A stretch of 64,000 nucleotides of DNA, from positions 28,370-92,369 of the forward strand of contig JAECUM010004970.1 in NCBI GenBank assembly GCA_016617855.1, written 5' to 3'. The position numbers and the translations under genes are program-made. Origin of the DNA: Megalonaias nervosa (lineage: Eukaryota; Mollusca; Bivalvia; Unionida; Unionidae). Below are positions 11,133 through 23,458 of this stretch, in pieces; position 1 is the stretch's first letter; every line of letters starts with the position of its first letter. A model generated the notes under the pieces. That model was not told the origin of the DNA, made no database searches, and was given only the letters and a program-made list of their open reading frames with translations.

Positions 11133-13084
11133 TTAGATTTTCAAAGGATACTTTTTAGCATAGTAACCGAGGAAACTCTCCGTGGCTATTCGCCCTTGCT
11201 GAAATTTAAGAACACAATAAAATTGGTCAGGATGAGAAGGGTCTGATATCTTCAAATGTTCAGAAAAATAATAAAAACTTTCTCCTTTCAATGAAGCTTT
11301 TGATAACAATAACTGAAAACTGTTATGCAATTGTGACTGGATAACTGAGGTTCGTCAAGCAACTGAATGATGTAAAAATATAGAAATGACTAATCTTATC
11401 AGCAATAATTAATTTTATGCATGTATTACACTAAGGTCGGATGGCGTCATATTCCTTGCTTAGCTGCAACACCAATGCCGAAACCGACTATGATTCTGAT
11501 GCGTTTCTAGTTCTTGCAGGCAGACAAATAATTTCTTATCTATATATAATTCAATGGCTTATACATCGAATGTATTACCTGGACGGCAAATTCACGATCT
11601 TCACTTTCAAGGACGAAATCAGTCGTGTCCACATGACCTGTGTTGATCCCCACTGTTCTTTCCACATCTTTATCCTGGTGAAAGAAAATTTTGAATTGCT
11701 TTTACAAAAGAAGCAACATTAAATTCTTGGCTATCATTTCAAGCAGTACAAGGCATAATAGTATAACACCATGAAGTACTTCCAAAGCCTCTGGTTGGCT
11801 CCACGCCTGTATGCCATGTGCCCAGATCAGTAGTCTTCTCTCTGCTTTCTACTGTTTCTTTAACCTCCAGTTACCACTAAGCTTACATGGCAAAATATTT
11901 TTGTTAACAACCTGATGTACAACTATTATATTGTTATCACGTTTACATATCTTGTTTGATACAGTTGTAGTACAGTGAAGTGGTATAGGGAAAGTTAACA
12001 CTTGGAGATAAATGAAATTAACATAAGGCCTCCATTTTGAACTGTGGTTCCCGGATGGCAAGAGGAAATTAAAATTACAACATTTGTCTGAATCATTTCA
12101 CTTGTGAGACAATGGGAAAAACATTACGATTTCCATTTTGAAATGTGTATTGGGACAATGGGAAATGTAATGGTAAAGATACAACTACCGACTAGTGCCG
12201 ATTCCTACTCAAAAGCATCTATATCTACTGAACAGAACCTACACCCACTGACAAAGAGACTTACTAAGGTGATAGGGACTATAATAAGTAGCTGAAATAG
12301 AAACCAAACCTCATATGAACAAAACTAAAAATCTTCATACCAACCCTATAACTCCCTATAAATTCTCTTATTAACACAACTAAGAATTTTCCTACATACC
12401 TATAAGGGGCGTCTAAGGAGAGAAAAGGATATGAATATTCACACTCAAGCATAATATTACAAGATACAATATCACACAAAAGAAAAGGGTAGCGGATTTG
12501 GAGGTTGAAGTTTTAGTTGTGGAAGAGTAAACACAGACCAAAGACTGACAAAACATACAAAAATACACTCGGGGCCCCGAGTGGTCGAGTGGTCTAATGC
12601 GCTCACCGTTACGGATCATTGCCATCTCACCTCTGTTTGCGTGGGTTCCTGTCTCAGGTTCGGCCAATGTGGATATGTGAGAAAGCTTGCCAGTAGCTTC
12701 TCGTGGGTCGGTGGTTCTTTCTGGGGTTTTCCAGGGTTCTTCCTCCACCATTTGTACTGGCCGCCATGTATAGCCTATCTTGAGCTGAAAAATGGCGTTA
12801 AATCCTACAACAACAACAACAACAACAACAACAAAAAAACATACACTTACACGAAATAGTTGCAAATACGCTGAGTAGTCTATGGCTACGTGAGATCCGA
12901 ATAGCCACGAAACTGGTCGATAAGAAGATGTGGATTGTAACAAAAGCTCTTTACAACTGGTGGCATTTGTAACATCGCTTAACGTTTCTTCGTAGGAAAC
13001 TTCTCCACGCTGCAGGTTCTTAAACCATTTCTCTCCAGAGACACTGTTACCTTTCAGTGTACACTCTTCTTTTCCATTCCTCAT
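11133..13084 (-). CDS. Small three-exon host gene, product unrecognised
   Basis: Three minus-strand exons fit together in one frame. Exon 1 at 12851-13084 starts MRNGKEECTLKG, is 78 codons and ends before a perfect donor GTAAGTGTAT. Exon 2 at 11579-11674 (32 codons, starts DKDVERTVG) is preceded by TTTCTTTCACCAG and followed by GTAATA. Exon 3 at 11133-11198 (21 codons and TAA, ends YYAKKYPLKI) is preceded by TTAAATTTCAG. All joins are phase 0, giving 131 codons. No domain, signal peptide or membrane segment is evident. Exons are less AT-rich than their surroundings. A SINE sits in intron 1 right beside the donor. The true start could be further upstream: an ATG in good context lies near 13175 and a CACCACAG acceptor-like site precedes 13087. 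Confidence 0.5.
12571..12840 (+). mobile_element. tRNA-derived SINE in intron 1 of the 11-13 kb gene
   Basis: The head GAGTGGTCGAGTGGTCTAA resembles the A box region of a class II (Leu/Ser-like) tRNA. A B-box-like segment and a GCGTTAAA body end follow, then an (AAC)n tail. The same family is at 27816-28071, where the B box GGTTCGAGTC is clear. A 7-bp target duplication ATACACT flanks it (12563-12569 and 12841-12847). The insertion is antisense to the host gene. Confidence 0.85.
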
Positions 13085-13217
13085 TATCTGTGGTGATGGT
13101 GCACGTTCACTTCACATACACGAGATAACCTGCATTAAATAGCACATTGGAAATGATAGTCGACGACTTCATCTTGACTTGTCTTTATAACATATGACAC
13201 ATGGAGCGAACATACCT

Positions 13218-13227
13218 CTATATATAG
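13218..13227 (-). promoter_or_regulatory. Possible TATA box for the 11-13 kb gene
   Basis: CTATATATAG, about 135-145 bp upstream of the proposed ATG at 13084 and about 45 bp upstream of the alternative ATG near 13175. The motif is self-complementary and common in AT-rich DNA, so this is a weak call. Confidence 0.25.
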
Positions 13228-13833
13228 TCTAGGACCAGGTCGTAACTTATTTCAAGATTGCACCAGTGAGTATATGTGTGACATAATTTAGTAATGGTGT
13301 GTTTTCTATTACCCAATCGGAATCAGCGGAACAGTATTAGTACAGTAGACATGGCTCTAACGAAGACTTTATTTTAGGGTTCGCCTACCGTGCATTCTTC
13401 TTACACCCGGATTGACTGTAAGACTACTGTTCTTGCAGCAAGTATTATTCCGGAAAATGGCTTGGATTTTGGGATTTGGCTTTTTGCGATTTCTTATCAC
13501 GCATACAATTTCGTCCGTACCATCTTCTCTTTCTCCATCACTGACAGAACATGATGTTTTTAAAAAAAAAAAAAAACAACAGAAAAAATAGTAGATCTTT
13601 TTGCAGCGCCGGAATGAAGAATAGACATTTGTACAAAATCGACAAGAAGAGAAAAATGGACAGTAATAAGAGGAAAAAACAATGAGCAGTCAAGGAAAAG
13701 AAGTGAGTGGAAGCAAGAACTATCAATCTGCTACATGATATTTTGGCGGAGATGTAACACTAAAGAAGAATGCAAGAGATCACTTAGAATGGCTGTCAGA
13801 ATAAAAAAGAAATTGCTTGCTTGTCCTTTTTAA

Positions 13834-15690
13834 AGGAATTTTACTAGTAACAATACTACATGGTTATTTCCAAACCCATGTAGTAAAATTACCCGATTTC
13901 CAAGCACAGAATATTTGTGATCTCCAAAACTTGATGTAGTAACAATACCACATAGCCATCCCCCAAACATCCCCCCAAACACATGTAGTAACATTACTCT
14001 ATTTCCTGGCACTGATTTTGTAATCTCCAAAACCTGATGCAGTAACAATACTGCAACTGATATAGTAACAATACTATATAGCTCTCCTGCTATCCCCCAA
14101 ACCGATGTAGTAACATTACCCTATTTCCAAGTACTGATTTGTGATCTCTGAAACCTGATGTAGTAACAATACTACATAGCTCTCCTGCTATCTCCCAAAC
14201 CCATGTAGTAACATTACCCTATTTCAAGGCACTGATTTGTGACCTCCAAAACTTGATGTAGTAACAAAGCCATCCCCCAAACGTATGTAGTAACATTACC
14301 CTATTTCCAAACACTAATTTTGTGATGTCCAAAAGCTGATGTAGTAACAATACTACATAACTATCCCCCAAACTTGATGTAGTAACATTACCCTATTTCC
14401 AAGCACTGATTTTGTGATCTCTGAAACCTGATGTAGTAACAATACTAAAACTAATGTAGTAACAATACTACATAGCTATTCCCCCCCCCCCAACCCATAT
14501 AGTAACATTACCCTATGTCCAGGCACTGGTTTTGTGATCTCCAAAACCTGATGTAGTAACAATACTACATTGTCTATCACTAAACCCATGTACCAATAGT
14601 ATCATTGCTCTTTTTCAAGGTAACTGGTGATTTTATAATCTTCAAAACCTGTTGTAATAATACTACTATATTGATCCCTAAACCCATGTAGTGATAATAC
14701 CCTATTTCCAAATGACAGTGTAAAACTGATTTGTAATCACCAGAACCTAATGTAGTAACAATACTACATAGCTATCCTCCAAACACATGTAGTAACATTA
14801 CCCAATTTCCAGGTGGCATTGTAAAACTGTGCTTTTGTGACCACCAAAACATGATGTAGTAACAATACTTAGCTATCCCCCCAAACCCATGTAGTAATAT
14901 TACGCTATTTCCAGGTGACAGTGAAAATATCATTTGCAATCACCAAAATCTGCTTTAGTAACAATACTATATTACTATCTCCCAAACCAATGTAGTAATA
15001 TTACTCTATTTCTCGGTGACAGTATAAAACTGCTTTTGTGATCACCAAAACCTGATGAAGTAACAATAGTAAAACAAATAAATCTATTCTCAGGAAACAC
15101 TGTTACACTGAGTTTGTGATCTCCAAACCCTGCTGTAGTAAGAATACTACATAATGGTAAACACCAAAATCATGTGGTAATATTTCCCTATTTCCATGTG
15201 AAACTGTACCACTCATTTTGTGGCCTCCAAAATCCTGATGTAGTAACAACACTACATTGGTAATCACAGAACTCATGTAGTAATATTACTCTGTTTCCAA
15301 GTTTACAGTGTATCAATGATTATGTGATCCCCAAACCTGATACAGCAATAATACTACATTGCATCAAATCCATGTAGCAGCATGACCCTATAATTTTCCA
15401 GCCGAGAGTGGAACACTGATTTTGTCTTCTCACAAATCTGATGGAGTAATTTTGCTACAAGGATGAAGTTTAATGATATGCATTAATGATTTTTGTTAAT
15501 ATAGTAACGTGACGATATTGTTACTCCTGAAACCCATCTTGTAGTGATATCTCTTGCTGATGATGCTTTACTTCTTTGTTAATATCAAACACTTGCAGTA
15601 ATATTACCCTATTTCCAAAGTAATAGTTAAGTATCATTGTTTTGATCTTCAAAACCATTAGTTGTTACTACATGTATTACTACAAATCCA
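13834..15690 (+). repeat. Minisatellite array A, ~90-bp units
   Basis: About 20 diverged units, each holding two motifs: GATGTAGTAACAATACTAC and CATGTAGTAACATTACCC, separated by CCCCCAAAC and a TTTCCAAGCACTGATTTTG-like spacer. Units decay toward the right. The unique sequence at the left edge (AATGGCTGTCAGAATAAAAAA, about 13790-13810) recurs inverted beside array B at about 32050-32070, so the two arrays look like copies of one larger repeat element in opposite orientation. Confidence 0.95.
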
Positions 15691-15916
15691 AAATTTACTG
15701 CTATGCCATAATATTACTTCTTAATTTAGCATTTCTGCATTGTTAATCTCAATATCCTTTTATAATAATGCTGTTTTCAGCGAAAAATACCAGAAAATCA
15801 GAATTTGGTTTTTCAACTTGTATGACACTGAAACAATGAAGACCTCCACATCCCTTACACCCAGCAAACAAAAACATGCCACAACAAATTATTAAAGCTT
15901 ATTATTAACAATACTT

Positions 15917-16825
15917 GGTTACGAGTCTATGCTCTTAAAATAAGTAACAGGAAAGAGTGAAGACAACAAGCTTTGTAAAATTCAACAAATAATTTATTTT
16001 CCTAGAATACAAAGTGAAAAATTAAGCAAAAAGAATTTACGGTTTTACGAATCAAATCCAAAAATAATCCAAGAATTAAAATAAGAAGTCCTAGCAATAA
16101 AAGTCCTGAATGAAACTGAGTTCGAGTTCGCGATGAAATCCGAAATGGAAGGCTATAACATCTGTTATGGTCAGCGAAGTGTTGCTGTGTCAACTGTCCT
16201 TTGTTGAATCACAGAAAATATTATTCCAGTTTTGAGTTCAGTATAACTTCCAATAAATGTATTTATCCAAGAATTTTGTTACAGCACTTATGTATTTCAA
16301 GGGAAAAGAATCATTCGAATTCAATAATTTGAAGAAAATAAAAATTGAGCCCAACCTGGTCACAACATTATAACAACTTAACGTGTCAATTGTTTAAGCC
16401 CAACTGCCAAACTTCTATCAAAAACAACAGTTATACGCTAATTAAGATGCAAAACAGATTCCCGGATGAGGGTCAAAAGTCTCTTCTTCTGGAAAAAATA
16501 GAAGTTTGTACCAATTGATAAATGCAACTTGTCACATAGTCCAGGTATGACCTTGACTAAGCTTAATGATTCTTACTTTAAGAAAGATAAAAAAAAGTTA
16601 TTTACCAAAATTGTCACTGATTTTGAAACGAGGTCAGGAACTAGATACAATGTTTCTATGATTAGTTGTTTATCAATGAAATAAAAAAAATAACAGGTCA
16701 AACAGAACTGAACTGAAATTCTGGACAATGTCAATCCAGTGAACAAAGTTACATTACAATAACATGTAATGGAATTAAAAAATTTAAAACTAACAAACAA
16801 ACAATTAAATTCAATATACATAACA
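15917..16825 (-). repeat. 3' LTR of the GmrI-like element
   Basis: Matches 21967-22889 along its whole length, with many substitutions and small indels. On the minus strand it starts TGTTATGTATATTG; the far end should be CA but the terminal dinucleotide is mutated (plus-strand GG at 15917). A purine tract precedes it. Confidence 0.93.
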
Positions 16826-16834
16826 CTTTCCCCC
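16826..16834 (-). other. Polypurine tract
   Basis: GGGGGAAAG on the minus strand abuts the 3' LTR start TGTTATG. This is the expected primer site for plus-strand DNA synthesis of an LTR retrotransposon. Confidence 0.75.
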
Positions 16835-16962
16835 ATAAAAGAAAAAGAAAGATTTATATACTAAAGCTTTCTTTTTACCATAGTCAATTATACATGTGAT
16901 TTATAACAAATAACATAAGAAATCTTATGAATGATACAAATTATCCATGAAATAATATATTT

Positions 16963-17405
16963 CTATGCATGTGAAAGTGCATCTGCTATTAAATTGTCTT
17001 TTCCCTTGATGTGCCTGATGTCAATATTATATTCCTGTAACAACAAACTCACCTTAATGATCTCTGATTTTTGTTCTTCATCTTACCGATGAAAGGGGTT
17101 GTGATCACTAAACACAATAATCGGAGAAGGAGCTGAACTAATGTAAACTTCAAAATGTTGTAATGCCAGTATCAAAGCCAAACATTCCTTCTAAATTGTT
17201 GAATGATTTTTCTGTTGCTTATTTAATTTCTTAGAAAATAGCACACTGGATGATTAACACCATTTTTATCTTCTTGAATCAATATTGCTCCAACCCCAAC
17301 ATCATTTGCATCCACAGATAGTTTAAATATTTGACTGAAATTTGGAGCTGTAAGAACCGGTGCACTTTTAAGTATGGCCTTTAACTTATCAAAAGCCTCA
17401 GACAT
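16963..17405 (-). pseudogene. RNase H domain of the GmrI-like Pol
   Basis: Begins MSEAFDKLKAILKSAPVL and reaches a TAG at 16963-16965. The RNase H acidic residues are visible in order: SVDAND, KECLALILAL, VFSDHNP and NLIADALS. It degrades the RNA strand of the hybrid during reverse transcription. Internal stops lie near 17220 and 17090. It overlaps the end of the RT frame. Confidence 0.8.
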
Positions 17406-18358
17406 TTTTCAGTCCAATGAAACTTGGTTTTCTTTCTCAATAAATTTGTCAGCGGTTCAGCAGTTATGGGAAAATTGGAACAAAATTTACAATAGTATCC
17501 AGCCATACCTAAAAATCGCATCAGTTGCTTTTTACTGACAGGCACAGGGAATTCAGAGATAGCCTTGACCTTAGCATCTATAGGTTTAACTTGTCCATGC
17601 CCCACAATATGTCCTAGAAATGTTACACAAGCACGACAGAACTCACTTTTGGATAAATTAATTGCCAAACTTGCATCAGTGAGACTGTCAAAAAATTTCA
17701 GAACTGTTGCTAAATGTTCTTTCCAGGTGTTGTTGTAGATGATGACATCGTCGATGTAAGCATTACAATTATCTAGACCAGAGGTAATAATGTTCATTAA
17801 ACGTTGAAAAGTACTTGGCAAACGTTTCATCCCAAACGGCATCACTTTATATTGATATAGTCCATCTGGAGTCATGAATACCGAAATTTCTTTTGCCCTT
17901 TCTGTCAGTGGAATTTGCCAAAATCCTTTCAGAAGGTCAAATTTGGTGACATACTTTTCATTTCCAATTTTATCAATGCAGTCATCGATTCCTGGTAACG
18001 GAAATGAATCTGTTTTAGTCACACTGTTCACCTTTCTGTAATCAATGCACATGCGGAAAGTTTTATCTGGTTTCGGAACAAGTATACATGGTGAACTCCA
18101 GTCACTTTTTCTCGGTTCTATGAAATCATTTTCCAGCAAATACTGAATTTCTTTTTTCAAATACCCCTGTTTGAGTGGGTCCATCCTCTATTGGTGCTGT
18201 TTCACAGGTTTGGAATTTACAATTTCAACGGCATGGTAAATTTTGTTTGTTCTTGTAGGAACATCTGGAAATAAGTGCTCATATTCAAATAATAACTGTT
18301 TAAGTTCATTCCTTTCTTGTTGTTGCAAATGTGAAAGTTTCTGGTCCAGATTATTCAT
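17381..18358 (-). pseudogene. Reverse transcriptase of the GmrI-like Pol
   Basis: Ty3/gypsy RT. The frame is open from about 18358 to 17381 apart from one TAG just before MDPLKQGYLKK (18184). Landmarks: SPCILVPKPDK, FDLLKGFWQIPL, YKVMPFGM, the catalytic YIDDV (about 17745-17760), and FLGHIVGHGQVKP. It sits directly downstream of the integrase C-terminus with no gap for another domain, so the order IN then RT is genuine. Confidence 0.92.
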
Positions 18359-18370
18359 AATTTCTGAATT

Positions 18371-19694
18371 TCAAAGATTTGTCACTCCAAAATCTATAGC
18401 ATCCGATTGCATTCCTTCACTTAAATCCTCACTGAGTGGGACAGGTACAACTAAATTAACTGCATGGTTAACTCGGCTATCTCTCTCAAAATACTCCTTT
18501 AACATGTTTATGTGGTAAAGTTGTTTTTGTGTTCGCCTCACAGGAGTATTTATTATGTAATTTAAATCATTTACTTTCTTTTCAACTGTGCAGGGACCAT
18601 AATACTTGGCCTGAAGAGGATTTTGTGGCATGAGAAAGAGAGCCAGAACTCTATCACCAGGCTGAACACTCCTTTCCTTTGTATTTTTATCATACCTTAA
18701 TTTCATTTTTGACTGAGTAGATTGCAGATTAGCTCTTGCAACCTCACAAGCCTTTGACAACTTATACTTAAAATTGAAAACATAATAGAGAAGATTGATT
18801 TCAGTATCTTCATTAGAAAGAAGTTTCTCTTTTAACAACTTCAATGGTCCACGCACAGTATGTCCAAAAACTAGTTCAAGGGGACTGAATCCTAAAGATT
18901 TTTGAACTGATTCCCTAACAGCAAACAATAATAAATGAATGCCTTCATCCCAATCTTTACCCGTATCAAAACAATATGACTGAATCATGTTTTTCAAAGT
19001 CTGATGAAATCTTTCTAAAGCCCCTTGGCTCTCAGGGTGATAGGCAGAAAATTTGAATTGTTGGATGCCTCATTCTTACATAACTTGCTGGAAAATTTCA
19101 ATCATAAAATTTGACCCTTGATCAGATTGCACAGATTTGGGAAGGCCAAATTGAGTAAGAAAACTTTATCAAAGCTTTTACTATTGTTTTAGTTTTAATA
19201 TTCCTCAAAGGAATTGCCTCTGGGAATCTTGTTGACGCACACATTATGGTCAATAGGTATTGGTTGCCTGACTTGGTCTTAGGTAAGGGACTGACACAAT
19301 CTACCATTATTCTGCTAAATGGTTCGTCAAATGCAGGAATAGGTTGCAGATGAGCATTAGTTATCTTCTGATTGGGTTTTCCTACCATTTGACAAGTATG
19401 ACAAGATCTGTAGTATTTAGAAACATCACTTTTAATTTTTGGCCAATAGAAGTGATTCAAGTTTCTGTGATCAGTCTTATTAATCCCTAAATGACCAGCC
19501 AAAGGAGTTTCATGGGCCAGACTAAGAATTTCCTGTCTGCATGATTTTGGAACTACAATTTGATAGTTCATGGACCACTCGTCACCAGCAGGTACTTCGA
19601 GAGGTCTCCATTTTCTCATAAGAATCCCATTTTTAATGAAATAACAAACAGGTACTTCTGTGGCCTCAGTTTCACGAATGGCCCTTTGAAACAA
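18371..19694 (-). pseudogene. Integrase of the GmrI-like Pol
   Basis: An HHCC zinc-binding region (GHLGINKTDH, CHTCQMVGK) is followed by the catalytic core: MVDCVSPLPK, SDQGSNF (about 19110-19130), and the glutamate in GALERFHQTL. The C-terminal region QPGDRVLALF and KYYGPCTV closes the protein. It is split by a frameshift near 19140 and two stops near 19070-19085. It lies before RT in the transcript. Confidence 0.9.
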
Positions 19695-19714
19695 ACAGGA
19701 GATCTCAGATCTTT

Positions 19715-21278
19715 TTACTGTTCAACGACAAGTGATACTCGTTTGTCACCATGATTAGAATAAAGAGAATGAGTAGTTAAAAGAAGATCACTGTGATCAA
19801 TACCGCTTGAATAATCCAAACAAGGAGTGAAAGTGACCTCATCAAAAGCCTGACCATTACATGTGTCAGCTAAAGGAATACTTTCCTGATCAACAACATT
19901 TTGAACAGCTTTCTTAGCTCTAGCGCTAGTAACTGCACAAGCTGGGTATAAATCAGGGAATTCTTTGTCAATAGGGTCAACTTTCTGATCCAAACAAGAC
20001 TTGTCAGTTACAAGTGGATTAACCACAACCATGTCTCCACCTAGGTCATTGCCTAGTAATAAATGAATGCCCTCAATGGGTAAAGAAGACACTCTTCCGA
20101 CTGTCATAGGTCCTGAGATTAAGTCTGATGACAAATTTACACAATGGGGAGGAACATTAACAAAGCTGCACTCTACTCCCTGAATAAGAACACTCTCATT
20201 AGAAGAAAACTTCTCAGAAAAAGGCAAAGTACCTGATAATAAAAGGCTCTGAGAAGCTCTTGTGTCCCTTAAAATTATAATAGGGATGGGATTGTCTGAA
20301 TCACCCAAGAGTGATATAGAACCCTTTGACATGAATGGTTCATAATTCTCCATAATAAAATCAGACTTGGGTTTATCAGACCCAACAAATGTATTGCTTT
20401 CAATACATGACCATGACCTTGACCTCTTAGAAATAAGAGCATTTGGAATAGGTCTATCTTGATTCTGATGCTCATTTTTCAATTTGTAACAATCAGAAGT
20501 GACGTGTCCTTTTTTCTTGTAATAGGTACATGTAGGAAGAGATAAGAATTTCTGATCAAGCTTATCAGAAACTTCATTTCTAAAAGTTGTGCTGGATTGA
20601 AATTTAGATGTGCTCAGATTAGGCTGAAATAATTTTTTACCAGACAACGGCTGAGTGGAAGACTTGCCTGCAAAAGACATTTTATGAGATAAGGAATACT
20701 TGTCAGCATTGTGAGCAGCATTTTCCAAGGTTTCGACCTTATGTTCATCAAGATAAGTCTTAATGTCACTATGGACACAGTTCTTGAACACCTCAAGTAA
20801 TACAAGTTGTCTGAGATTTTCATAATCTTGATTAACCTTTTTAGAATAGAACCACCTATCAAAATGTCATGCTTTATCCCATGCAAATTTGATTTAGGTC
20901 TGGTCAGCTGATTTTCTAGAATTCCTAAAACCTTGTCGATAAGCCTCAGGGACTAACTCATAACCCTTTAAGATATAGTCCTTAACCAGATCATAGTCTG
21001 CACTCTGTTGTAGTGACAGTGAAATGTAAATATGACTAGCTTTAACAGTAAGTAGACACTGTCAAGTCCAGTGCTCCCTTAGCCATTTCATTTTTTTCAG
21101 ACTGAGGAAAATATTTGTCTACTTCTTTTTCTCTAAAAGGGGGCACTAACCTAATATTCTTAGTAACATCAAAACTTGAATTTGTATGTAAAGTGGGAAT
21201 GTGCTTTTCACTTGCCAGCACTAATTCTCTTAATCCAAATTTATATTCCCTCTCTTCTTTCCCTCTTTGCATTTTGCA

Positions 21279-21310
<32 letters not shown>

Positions 21311-21807
21311 CTCTTTCTCCAATTGTAACTGCATTTGTTTCTCTTCTTTCTGGAACTGCATTTGTTTCTCTCTCCTCTTTCTCCAACTGTAACTGCATTT
21401 GCTTCTCTTCTTTCTGTAACTGCATTTGTTTCTCTGTCTCTCCTCTTTCTCCAACTGCAACTGCATTCTCCTCTCTCTTTCCTCTTTATCTAACTGCATT
21501 TGCTTCTCCTCTTTCTGAAGTTCAAGCTTTCTTGACTCTAATTCCATCTTGTATTTTAATTTTAATTCCTTTACTTTTATGTCAGAGTCTGATACAGACT
21601 TACTGATCGAAACCAAAGTACATATATCCAAAACACTCTTTTCCACCAAATATTGGACCAAAATGTTTTTTATTTCTTGCTTTGTTAAAGAAGCTTTTGC
21701 CTCAGAAAGATCATATTTCTGGCAAGCTGAAGCAATTCATCTTTTTTCAAGATGTCTAACTGTTCCTGGGTAGGATTTGAAAGAAAGATCTGCACTTTTG
21801 ATGACAT
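19715..21807 (-). pseudogene. Gag-protease of the GmrI-like element
   Basis: Probable start MSSKVQIFLSNPTQEQ at 21807. An N-terminal region with long runs of Glu, Lys, Gln and Arg (21042-21661; MQLQLEKEER-type repeats and a CTGT microsatellite) would form a coiled coil. A zinc knuckle CTYYKKKGHVTSDC (about 20485-20530) has Tyr in place of its second Cys. The retropepsin site reads LRDTRASQSLLL (about 20250-20275), with Arg for the Gly of DTG, which should abolish activity. Frameshifts lie near 21660 and 21040-20790. Confidence 0.82.
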
Positions 21808-21966
21808 TGTAAAAAAGCCAGTTGATTTCATTAAAGATCTCTAAAATGTAAAATAATTCTTGGGATTTAAAAAATTCTGAAACTAGGTGAATTTAAATTT
21901 CAAAAAACAAAGTTTTCTGAAATATTTTAGCAAAATTTGTATCCCAAGGATGAACGCCCAATTTTC

Positions 21967-22889
21967 TGTTATGAGTCTATGCTCTTAAAATAAGTAACAG
22001 AAAAGAGTGAAGACAACAAGCTTTGTAAAATTCAACAAATAATTTATTTCTCTCGAATACAAAGTGAAAAATTAACAAAAAAGAACTTAGTTTTATGATT
22101 CAATCCAAAAATAATCCAAGAATCAAAAATAGAAGTCCTAGTAATAAAAGTGCTGAATGAAACTGAGTTCGAGTCCCAATGAAATCCGAAATTGAAGGCT
22201 ATGATGTCTGTTGTGGTCAGCGAAGTGCTTCTGTGTCAACAGCCCTTTGTCGAATCACAGAAAATATTATTTCAGTTTTGAATTCAGTATAACTTCCAAT
22301 AAATGTATTATCCAAGAATTTTGTCAGAGCACTTATGTATTTCCAGGGAAAAGAATCACATGAATTCAATAATTTGAAGAAAATAAAAATTCAACCCAAA
22401 CTGGTCACAACATACATGTAATAACAACTTAACATGTCAATTGCTTAAGCCTAACTGACAATTGTCTATCAAAAACAACAGTTATATGCTAATTAAGATG
22501 CAGAACAGATTCCCGGATGAGGGTCAAAAGTTCATTCTTCTGGAAAAAAAAAAGAACTTTGTACCAATTGATAAATGCTACTTGTCACGTAGTCCAGGTA
22601 TGACCTTGACTAAGCTTAATGTTTCTTTCTCTTAGAAAGATAAAAAAACATTTTAAGAAAAAGTTGTTTACCAAAACTGTCACTGATTTTGAAACAAGGT
22701 CAGGAACAGATACAATGTTTCTATTATTACTTGTTTATCAATGAAAAAAACAAATATCAGTCAGGTCAAACAGAACTGAGCTGAAATTTTGGATGATGTC
22801 AAATCCAGTAAACAAAGTTACATTACAATAACATGTAATGGAATTAAAAAATTTATAACTAACAAACAATTAAATTAATATACATAACA
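21967..22889 (-). repeat. 5' LTR of the GmrI-like element
   Basis: Starts TGTTATGTATATTAATT and ends CATAACA on the minus strand, so the TG...CA ends are intact. A possible primer-binding site TTGGGCGTTCATCC begins about 5 nt inside the LTR (about 21940-21962); the primer tRNA was not identified. ACTT follows the outer end as target duplication. Confidence 0.93.
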
Positions 22890-22928
22890 ACTTATCAAAA
22901 TGAAGTTATGAACAAAGGTTTTGTATAC

Positions 22929-23393
22929 ATCAAGATTATGTCAATGAATACACCACTTTCAACCACCTTCTCTCTGGTCAATCTTCAGGACATTTTGGCA
23001 AATTTCATTCATGATAAAGTTCAATTCATTAGAGATAAGCTTGACAACACAATTTCAATTGACTCATTATCACCATACAGTTGTGACACAGAATATATGC
23101 AGCAACCTTTAACAGCATTTGAATCTGTCTCTATGGAGTTGGTATAATGATTAGTATCTATAATGTACTAAGCACTTCAAGTATCGGGCTAAACCACTTC
23201 AATTAGACACATAAATCAGTTTTGTGAATTTATTTTTTTAAAATTATTTTTTTGTTTTTAAACATAAATATTATAATCATTAGTATATATAATATTCTAA
23301 GCACCTCATGTACTGGGCTAAACCAGCTCAGTTAGATACAGGGATAATTGCTCTGGATTTTGGGGGGAAAATTTTTTTAAATATTTTTCTTAA

Positions 23394-23458
<65 letters not shown>

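Larger units (their letters stand above)
15917..22889 (-). mobile_element. Ty3/gypsy LTR retrotransposon, GmrI-like domain order
   Basis: 6,973 bp with two LTRs of 909 and 923 bp and a 4-bp target duplication ACTT (15913-15916 and 22890-22893). Reading on the minus strand: 5' LTR, Gag with coiled coil and zinc knuckle, aspartic protease, integrase, reverse transcriptase, RNase H, polypurine tract, 3' LTR. Integrase upstream of RT is unusual for Ty3/gypsy and is known from the GmrI-type lineage. Frameshifts, stops and a mutated protease show an old dead copy. A solo LTR of the same family lies at 60621-61540. Confidence 0.93.

Noticed and set aside
12571..12650. Functional tRNA gene
   Set aside because: The tRNA-like head lacks a proper acceptor pairing and continues into SINE body and (AAC)n tail; a second copy with target duplication exists at 27816.
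13834..15690. Regularly spaced repeats that could suggest a CRISPR array
   Set aside because: Whole 90-bp units repeat with gradual divergence, no unique spacers, no cas genes, and the context is eukaryotic.
15917..22889. Ty1/copia assignment because integrase precedes RT
   Set aside because: RT motifs (FDLLKGFWQIPL, YIDDV), purine tract and sequence style are Ty3/gypsy; a GmrI-like order explains it.
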